This document shows positions 58,821 through 64,000 of a stretch of 64,000 nucleotides of DNA, piece by piece (the stretch's first letter is position 1; each line of letters begins with the position of its first letter). Origin of the DNA: Paenibacillus sp. LS1 (lineage in GTDB: Bacteria > Bacillota > Bacilli > Paenibacillales > Paenibacillaceae); NCBI RefSeq assembly GCF_026013365.1, contig NZ_JAPDOE010000008.1, forward strand, positions 167,555 to 231,554, given 5' to 3'. The position numbers and the translations under genes are program-made. A model generated the notes under the pieces. The model was given only the letters and a program-made list of their open reading frames with translations. It was not told the DNA's origin and made no database searches.

Positions 58821-58868
58821 ACTACATTTTGTAGCTGTCAACATACTGTAACCCAACATATTGTGTTT
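58821..58868 (-). promoter_or_regulatory. Two NrdR-box-like sites with promoter element
   Basis: Minus-strand sequences AAACACAATATGTTGG (58853-58868) and AGCTACAAAATGTAGT (58821-58836) resemble the NrdR box, with start points exactly 32 bp apart, the usual three-turn spacing. TTGACA (58836-58841) between them could be the -35. Repression by NrdR at high dATP is expected. Confidence 0.65.
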
Positions 58869-59107
58869 GTAAAGTGGGCCGATACAGTAAAACGTAATTC
58901 CGAGTATACCATTTAAGCGAGGAATCCGCAAAGGAAAAGGACTGGAAGATTTGAAGATTTATCAAAAAAAAATTTTGACCAATTCGAATGACGTCTTCAC
59001 GTCAGTTTGAATTGTAACGTATTCAACTGGTAGAATAAAAACAGTCAAAAATCGACTAAAAATAAGTGGCAGCGGTTGTTCACGGGGCCCAGAGGAGGCG
59101 GAGCAAA

Positions 59108-59434
59108 ATGGCAATAGCAGAAGTGACTGTAATTCCAATCGGAACGGGTACGACCAGTCTGAGCAGTTATGTGGCAGACATGCAGAAGGTATTGGAACAT
59201 CAACGGGGCATTACATATCAGTTAACTTCCATGAGCACCATTATTGAGGGGCCGCTTAACGAGGTCTTTACAGCAATTGCGGCTCTGCATGAAGCGCCGT
59301 TTTTGTCAGGAGCTCAGCGCGTATCCACATCCGTCAAGATCGACGACCGTCGTGATAAACCGGATGCCTCAAGCTTACAGAAGTTACAATCGGTTCAGGA
59401 TAAATTGACATCGCTTCAGACAAGACCTAATTAA
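59108..59434 (+). CDS. MTH1187 family thiamine-binding protein (YqgV-like)
   Basis: 108-residue protein of the MTH1187/YkoF-type fold. MAIAEVTVIPIGTGTTSLSS, then YQLTSMSTIIEGPLNEVFTA and QRVSTSVKIDDRRDK are characteristic. Family members bind thiamine or related ligands without a known enzymatic step. It begins at the ATG after GAGGAGGCGGAG; a longer frame from 59066 lacks a start site. It stands alone between the nrd genes (divergent) and a terminator. Confidence 0.87.
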   Translation: MAIAEVTVIPIGTGTTSLSSYVADMQKVLEHQRGITYQLTSMSTIIEGPLNEVFTAIAALHEAPFLSGAQRVSTSVKIDDRRDKPDASSLQKLQSVQDKLTSLQTRPN

Positions 59435-59474
59435 CAGAGTGCAACTTCAGCGAAAAATAAGCCTCGTATCACGA

Positions 59475-59506
59475 CTGCAAGTCCCGGTTCGGGGCTTGCA
59501 GTTTTT
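59475..59506 (+). terminator. Terminator of the MTH1187-family gene
   Basis: CTGCAAG...CTTGCAG with inner CCCGGTTCGGGG and a T-run. Confidence 0.88.
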
Positions 59507-59659
59507 GCTCTTTATTGTGGTTTTCAAAGTTAGGCGATTCTTGCAAGGATTCTTTCAGAAATTCGCAGATTCTGCCGTGTCTTTCAACGAGAGATCACAT
59601 ATTTTATAGTATACTGTCAATCTTTGTCGGCAGTGATATAGAGGAAGGGAGGCATGGTG

Positions 59660-60028
59660 ATGCCCTATAGTACAGGTCTCATCTTCAACACTCCGATGGG
59701 GAATGATCGTGCGACACAACTGATCGTTACTTGCCTAAATGATTCTCTCAATATTCCCTCCAATATCGAACTTCAGGTCTTTCGCTGGGACACTTCCCAG
59801 AACGCCAGAATTCCAATAGGCCATGATCTGTTCCAGTTACCAGCCCAAGTATCCAAAACATTATTGTATACCCTGAATGCAGCGGATTATTTTGAGGTTC
59901 AAAGCGACTATTTCAGTGCAACCAGCACGATCATTCAGGTGTACAGTCTGGATTCCGCAGGGAACATTACGCAGCGTGTGCTGCAATCGGAGATGGTATG
60001 GGTGGACCGCTTCACCAATATTCCTTAA
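59660..60028 (+). CDS. Hypothetical protein paired with a BNR-repeat protein
   Basis: 122 residues, not recognised. No signal peptide or membrane segment is seen. The composition suggests an all-beta protein (for example NIELQVFRWDTSQNARIPIG and TSTIIQVYSLDSAGNITQRV, alternating hydrophobic residues). ATG at 59660, seven bases after GGGAGG, is preferred to 59654. The stop is 25 bp before the BNR-repeat gene, so both are one operon. Both lack export signals, which would fit deposition in the spore or cytoplasm; function unknown. Confidence 0.7.
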   Translation: MPYSTGLIFNTPMGNDRATQLIVTCLNDSLNIPSNIELQVFRWDTSQNARIPIGHDLFQLPAQVSKTLLYTLNAADYFEVQSDYFSATSTIIQVYSLDSAGNITQRVLQSEMVWVDRFTNIP

Positions 60029-60053
60029 ATTCAATATGCGGAGGTGAATACAG

Positions 60054-61286
60054 ATGCCAGTTGTAAATATTACAGGGGCACTGGGAGGCAGCCAGTTCGA
60101 ACCATCGATCGCGGTTAATGAATTGCTTCCCAATATAATGTGTGTTGTTGCGGTCGATACAAGTACTGGACCAACAAGGACCGGATTCTACCGCTCCATT
60201 GATGGGGGGCAGACCTGGGTGACATCAACTCTGCCGCAACCAGCAGGGTACGAGGGTGCGGAAGCGCCTACGATTGATTATACCTTTCCAAGCACATTCA
60301 TTGTAACGGTACATGTATTCAATGGAGATAATGACGGTACGATCATTAGCTATACTTCGCTTGATGACGGTGTGACCTGGACCCCGCCTGTATTTGTTAA
60401 TAGGGGTTACGGACTGATTGTTCACAATGATGAACCGTTTGTAGCCTGTGATCGTACGCCTGGAAGCCCCTATCGAGGGAATGTTTATGTCGGCTATACC
60501 CCGCTGGCAACGGCAGCTTCATCGATATTCTTACAACGAACTGAGGATGTGGCATCAACCTGGCAGATTCCGAGCAGGATCTCCAATCCAAGAGGTTTCC
60601 ATGATCGGGCGACCATCGGGATTGGATTCACAGGGCAAGTCTATGCCGGCTATATCCTCACGGGTCCGGGCAGTGCGTATGCTTTACTTCGGACTTCCTA
60701 TGACGGGGGCACTACATTCCAGCCACCTATTAGCAATCAGTCCACCCTAATTGCCTCCGTTGTACCTTCACCGCAGGTTTTGCCTGTACCCAATTATGCA
60801 TTTCGTGTCCAAACAAACCTGAATCTGGCTGCGGACATATCCAACAGTATCTACAGTGATACTGTTTACGCGGTATGGAATGATGCCCGGAATGGGTATA
60901 CGGATGTATTCATGTGTACCTCACCCGATGGATTGCTCTGGAGTGAGCCGGTGAGTATTACAGGAGCACCGGTGGGAACACAGAATTTCTTTCCTTCCAT
61001 TACCGTATCTCCGTTCACCGGTGTAATACGGGTTATCTACTACACCAATCAGCTCGATGGTTTTTTGCTGGATGTCTATGTGGCGGAATCGTTTGACGGG
61101 GGGGCGACTTTTACGAATCGGAGGCTTACTACAACTTCGTTCAATCCGAATGGGAACTCGCCTACACCTACGGTACTCATTGGCGACTACATCACTGCTT
61201 ACACCCAGGCACCCGACAATCTGGCGGCGGTATGGATGGCAACAACCCCGCCTACAGGGAAGCTGGATGTCTATTTCGGGTCATAA
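60054..61286 (+). CDS. BNR/Asp-box repeat protein (sialidase-like propeller)
   Basis: 410 residues. At least five Asp-box motifs (SxDxGxTW-type) occur: SIDGGQTW, SLDDGVTW, SYDGGTTF, SPDGLLW and SFDGGATF, about 60-130 residues apart, marking a six-bladed propeller. GNVYVGYTPLA and SDTVYAVWNDARNGYTDVFM recall exo-alpha-sialidase-like proteins, but the Arg triad and other sialidase catalytic residues could not be placed. There is no signal peptide. ATG after GGAGGTG. It forms a two-gene unit with the preceding 122-residue protein and ends in a strong terminator. Confidence 0.8.
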   Translation: MPVVNITGALGGSQFEPSIAVNELLPNIMCVVAVDTSTGPTRTGFYRSIDGGQTWVTSTLPQPAGYEGAEAPTIDYTFPSTFIVTVHVFNGDNDGTIISYTSLDDGVTWTPPVFVNRGYGLIVHNDEPFVACDRTPGSPYRGNVYVGYTPLATAASSIFLQRTEDVASTWQIPSRISNPRGFHDRATIGIGFTGQVYAGYILTGPGSAYALLRTSYDGGTTFQPPISNQSTLIASVVPSPQVLPVPNYAFRVQTNLNLAADISNSIYSDTVYAVWNDARNGYTDVFMCTSPDGLLWSEPVSITGAPVGTQNFFPSITVSPFTGVIRVIYYTNQLDGFLLDVYVAESFDGGATFTNRRLTTTSFNPNGNSPTPTVLIGDYITAYTQAPDNLAAVWMATTPPTGKLDVYFGS

Positions 61287-61314
61287 AATAGAGATGTCTA
61301 TAAATTAAAGGACA

Positions 61315-61352
61315 AAAAGGACCAGCTTAACGTTCATTAAGCTGGTCCTTTT
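61315..61352. terminator. Bidirectional terminator
   Basis: AAAAGGACCAGCTTAA, CGTTCA, TTAAGCTGGTCCTTTT: a perfect 16-bp stem between converging genes. Confidence 0.92.
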
Positions 61353-61370
61353 GTATATGCATGTAACATA

Positions 61371-62495
61371 TTAATCTGCAATTACCAGTGAAGCACCAAT
61401 CAAAGTGGCATTAGTGTAACCACCGCCAACATTTTCAAAAGAGAAGTTGGTAATTGGCGCACCAATAACAGTAGCATAATCGCCATCAAGTAGATCTCCG
61501 GTCGTTGCAGGGTATAACGCTATAATATCGTTCCCATTCTCATCCATGACATGAACGATAGAGAAGGTTGCTCCGAGAGAGCTATCTTCTTCAACGGAGA
61601 TGACTTCCCCGCTGACTTGTACGAATGTATTGTAATAATTGGCCACATTTTTATTCAGATGACGGGTCGTTACATTGGAGTCAACGAGACCCTGTACCTT
61701 TTTGCTTAGTTCTGCCGTAATGGCCGGGAATACATCGCTATCTTTACCAAAGAAATCGTAAGAAGCCTGCTCCATAAAGGCTGTATCTTCTGTAATGTAC
61801 GGAGTTAACTCATTAAAGAAATCGGCAGCTGATGACGTGGCCGATGAATTTCCAGTCGTTGCAGTTTGAGCTGTTTGCTCCAGAGGAGCAGTAATATTCA
61901 GGGAATCAAGGATATCTTTGATCTCGTCTTGATTATACGTATCTTTGGCATAGGTTAACGTCATGCTATAGAGTTCTGTATTGGTCGGAATCAGATACTG
62001 GACAAGGGCAACATCGGTACCCGATGTGTGTTTATACGAGCCTTCCAAGACACCAGCGCTATATTCTTTATAAGGCTTGTTTGTGTAGCTGGTTTTTTTA
62101 TAATCGGAAATGCCGATAGTTGAACCGTTTTGTGTGTAATAATCAACTACATTATTGGCGTATTCTTCAGGATTAGTTGAACCCGATGGGCTAGCCTCAA
62201 TCGTCAAGTTAACGTTATCTGCAAATGTGGCTGATGAGGATTGGTCCGAAAAAGCAGCTTTAATTGCGGGAACATTCATTTGACTTGTATCTACGCTTTT
62301 CCAGGATTCAGGATATGCAAAAGAAAATCCTTCTCCACTATATGTAGTGTATTTCGCAGCTTTAGCTTCCGTTGAAACAGTTTCAGTTGCTTGGGTTGTT
62401 TCCGAAGTTTGGGTATCGGCTGTTGTGTTTGTTTCTGAATTACCACAAGCGCTAAGCAATGCGGCTAGTGCCAGAATCGTAATAAGTTTCTTCAT
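61371..62495 (-). CDS. Lipoprotein with PsbP-like and OB-fold-like parts
   Basis: 374 residues. Signal peptide with lipobox LLSAC (Cys17), then a Thr/Ser/Glu-rich linker to about residue 45. Residues about 50-205 (YSGEGFSFAYPESWKSVDTS, then KDTYNQDEIKDILDSLNI) resemble PsbP-like/DUF1795 domains. A second Ser/Thr linker leads to a C-terminal region (about 285-374, FVQVSGEVISVEEDSSLGAT and GDYATVIGAPITNF) that looks like a small OB-fold. It is anchored on the outer face of the membrane. No binding partner is known. ATG after TTAGGAG. Confidence 0.78.
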   Translation of the reverse strand: MKKLITILALAALLSACGNSETNTTADTQTSETTQATETVSTEAKAAKYTTYSGEGFSFAYPESWKSVDTSQMNVPAIKAAFSDQSSSATFADNVNLTIEASPSGSTNPEEYANNVVDYYTQNGSTIGISDYKKTSYTNKPYKEYSAGVLEGSYKHTSGTDVALVQYLIPTNTELYSMTLTYAKDTYNQDEIKDILDSLNITAPLEQTAQTATTGNSSATSSAADFFNELTPYITEDTAFMEQASYDFFGKDSDVFPAITAELSKKVQGLVDSNVTTRHLNKNVANYYNTFVQVSGEVISVEEDSSLGATFSIVHVMDENGNDIIALYPATTGDLLDGDYATVIGAPITNFSFENVGGGYTNATLIGASLVIAD

Positions 62496-62877
62496 TATGT
62501 CTAATTTCTCCTAATGTGCTTCCCATCGGTTGGGATTTTTTCTAAGGTCATCATCTTGTTTGCGATAATCAAGTTTAGATGTTAGGTGTTCGTAATTGCT
62601 CGCTTGCTAATAAACTTAAGAACTGCCTGGTTTCATCCTTGAGCTAATTCGGAGACTCCTTTCTACTTTATTAGTAAAATAATAACATTAATAAAGATTT
62701 CAGTATTCATAATTATCAAAAAGGTAATTTGTCTGATGTAACCGTGACATTTATTTGTGACTTAAACGTATTTGAATATAAGAACCTGACTAAAGAACTA
62801 ACCTTGTATGTATGTGCAATTAGAGAATGATTTGTGGAAAAGAACTGCCCATTTTCGACCTGAGCCCGGTCCCATGT
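62496..62877. other. AT-rich intergenic region
   Basis: Spacer between the lipoprotein (minus) and the YjcZ-type genes (plus). No gene, terminator or clear promoter was identified; it is strongly AT-rich around 62660-62800. Confidence 0.35.
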
Positions 62878-62927
62878 GTGATTGGTGCATATAGTGAACT
62901 GTACCTCAAATCAAAGGAGGGGTTTAC

Positions 62928-63032
62928 ATGAGTGGAGTAGTAGGTGGATACGGCGGCGCATGGACATCGACTGGCGCGATCTTGGTTCTCTTTATCTTGT
63001 TGGTCATCATCTCTAAAGCATTCTTGATCTAA
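62928..63032 (+). CDS. YjcZ family sporulation-type mini-protein, copy 1
   Basis: 34 residues: a short Gly/Tyr-rich start (MSGVVGGYGGAWTST) and one membrane helix (GAILVLFILLVIISKAFLI). This is the YjcZ-type pattern of small proteins made during sporulation in bacilli. AAAGGAGG lies nine bases upstream. The next copy begins 43 bp later. Their role is not established; a membrane or spore-coat location is likely. Confidence 0.85.
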   Translation: MSGVVGGYGGAWTSTGAILVLFILLVIISKAFLI

Positions 63033-63075
63033 TAAACCGTTCGGACCCTAATATATTGGTAAAGGAGGGTTCTGC

Positions 63076-63183
63076 ATGAGCAAAGTAGTTGAAGGCGTAG
63101 GATACGGCGGCTGGACATCGACTGGAGCAATCCTGGTTCTGTTCATTCTTCTCGTAATCATCACTAAATCTTTCTGGGTATAA
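63076..63183 (+). CDS. YjcZ family sporulation-type mini-protein, copy 2
   Basis: 35 residues, MSKVVEGVGYGGWTST followed by GAILVLFILLVIITKSFWV. The helix is almost identical to copy 1, so this is a tandem duplication. Good AAAGGAGGG site upstream. A short terminator follows at 63198-63222. Confidence 0.85.
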   Translation: MSKVVEGVGYGGWTSTGAILVLFILLVIITKSFWV

Positions 63184-63197
63184 TATGGCGAGCTCTG

Positions 63198-63222
63198 CCG
63201 GGCAACCGGTGGGGTTTTTTTT
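63198..63222 (+). terminator. Terminator of the YjcZ-type pair
   Basis: CCGG, GCAA, CCGG followed by GTGGGG and eight T residues. Short stem but a good T-run. Confidence 0.55.
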
Positions 63223-63346
63223 GTAGAGGACAAGCATGGTTGAGAGCAAGAGAGATAAGATAGCTTACCGTTTTAACGAAAGAATTGGTGGAATTTAAGA
63301 AACGGAAGGACAGAGTATGTTTCAAAAATGGGGAAGGTTACCTAAT

Positions 63347-63384
63347 GGCTAAACGCCCATTTTGTCAAAATGAGGGCAATAGCC
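63347..63384 (+). other. Imperfect hairpin upstream of the long YjcZ-type gene
   Basis: GGCT (63347-63350) pairs with AGCC (63381-63384), enclosing GCCC/GGGC and ATTTT, GTC, AAAAT. It sits 65 bp before the start codon, without a T-run; possibly a 5' untranslated structure. Confidence 0.35.
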
Positions 63385-63448
63385 CGGTCCAGAGGTAGGC
63401 TAAATACATAGCTTAGGGGTGTAGGCAAATGTTAAGGAGGAATGAACA

Positions 63449-63760
63449 ATGAGCGAAGTAAAACCGAATTCACCGAACGGACAGGGACACGTATACGGAC
63501 ATACGGGAGGTTATGAGCATATGCAAGGATACCAATACACAGGTCATGAAATGCATGGGTATGGATATGGTTGTGGAACAATGCCAATGGGATATGGCTA
63601 TGGATACGGACACCATGCCAATCAGGCTCCAATGATGCACGGTTATCAACAGGGCTGTGGAGTATCCTATGGTCATGGTGGCTCAAGCTGGGGTTCCATG
63701 GGTACGATCCTTGTACTGTTCATCCTGCTGGTCATTATCTCCAAAACCATGTTTATCTAA
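63449..63760 (+). CDS. Long YjcZ-type protein with Gly/Tyr/His-rich N-terminus
   Basis: 103 residues. Residues 1-78 are low complexity, dominated by Gly, Tyr, His and Met (for example GYGYGCGTMPMGYGYGYGHH) with two Cys. The C-terminal 22 residues (SMGTILVLFILLVIISKTMF) are the same membrane helix as in the two mini-proteins upstream, so it looks like a third copy extended by a repetitive domain. The His/Tyr/Cys content suggests metal binding or cross-linking in a spore layer; inferred. ATG follows TTAAGGAGG. Confidence 0.85.
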   Translation: MSEVKPNSPNGQGHVYGHTGGYEHMQGYQYTGHEMHGYGYGCGTMPMGYGYGYGHHANQAPMMHGYQQGCGVSYGHGGSSWGSMGTILVLFILLVIISKTMFI

Positions 63761-63889
63761 GTAGTTGTGAGTGCAAGACGGCTTTGCTGAATGTGGATCG
63801 TTACGATAGGGGCTGACTTAAAAGGCTCTAAATAAACCCCTGTGTTCGAAGACGGGGTGTAACGTTCCTGATGATTCAGATCGGCACAG

Positions 63890-63920
63890 CGCAGGATTCA
63901 TCCTGCGTTGTTTCTTTTTT
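63890..63920 (+). terminator. Terminator of the long YjcZ-type gene
   Basis: CGCAGGAT, TC, ATCCTGCG followed by TTGTTTCTTTTTT. Confidence 0.85.
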
Positions 63921-63937
63921 GTTTAAGGAGTAGTTTC

Positions 63938-64000
63938 CTAACGAACTCCACAGGCTCTATTCCATGAATTTCTGCCATTTCGAAAATTTAACGAATCGTA
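63938..64000 (+). repeat. Dispersed intergenic repeat, copy group C (cut by window end)
   Basis: Units start CTAACGAACTCCACAGGCTC at 63938 and TTAACGAATC at 63988, 50 bp apart, the same period as groups A and B. Confidence 0.6.

Overview
The window looks like a chromosomal segment of a Paenibacillus species (Bacillota). The grounds are strong Bacillus-type ribosome binding sites, S-layer homology (SLH) proteins, YjcZ-type mini-proteins, FosB, YodC-, YezD- and YwrD-like proteins, membrane-bound AraC regulators and an AimR/AloR-type peptide signalling pair. No rRNA, tRNA, CRISPR array, insertion sequence or phage module was seen. All functional calls come from reading motifs and remembered family features; no database search was run.

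Layout. 1-5.6 kb: a partial metallo-beta-lactamase-fold hydrolase behind a double palindromic operator, an Rrf2 regulator and a YodC-like nitroreductase, a secreted SLH protein, an AraC regulator and a lactonase. 5.8-7.3 kb: a receptor/pro-peptide quorum-sensing pair; the pro-peptide gene overlaps the end of the receptor gene and is only 33 codons long. 7.5-13.3 kb: a secreted rhamnogalacturonan lyase (PL11) with a cre-like site, then a sulfate ABC uptake operon with a structured leader RNA and a YezD-like gene. 13.3-20.5 kb: an orphan sugar-binding lipoprotein with a membrane AraC sensor, and a large SLH-PAP2 phosphatase-autotransporter-repeat protein. 20.5-34.3 kb: housekeeping and accessory genes (GNAT, NmrA-like, Nnr, a chemoreceptor paired with a BMP lipoprotein, gamma-glutamyltransferase, SDR, FosB), large perfect palindromes and a family of ~50-bp intergenic repeats.

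34.4-50.4 kb is the most remarkable part: a co-directional biosynthetic cluster of 16 genes. It starts with a 63-residue precursor-like peptide whose C-terminal half carries Arg exactly every fifth residue, seven times. It continues with two intact and two cysteine-less ketoacyl synthase III-fold proteins, a pre-ATP-grasp ligase, a LysA-type decarboxylase, an acyl carrier protein, a full and a truncated acyl-CoA dehydrogenase, a MATE exporter, an arginase-fold enzyme, an LpxL-like acyltransferase, an inactive/active M16 protease pair and an Sfp-type phosphopantetheinyl transferase. Together this reads as a hybrid lipopeptide pathway. An amino acid would be loaded on the carrier protein, decarboxylated and elongated. 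A ribosomal Arg-rich peptide would be modified (Arg to Orn), acylated, cleaved and exported. A divergent XRE-TPR regulator, itself facing a small exported peptide gene, may control it.

50.5-64 kb: an S9 peptidase, an APH-type kinase, a TPR-SMI1/KNR4 protein, class I ribonucleotide reductase (nrdB, nrdA) with NrdR boxes and a long attenuator-like leader, a thiamine-binding-type protein, a BNR-repeat protein, a lipoprotein and three YjcZ-type small proteins.
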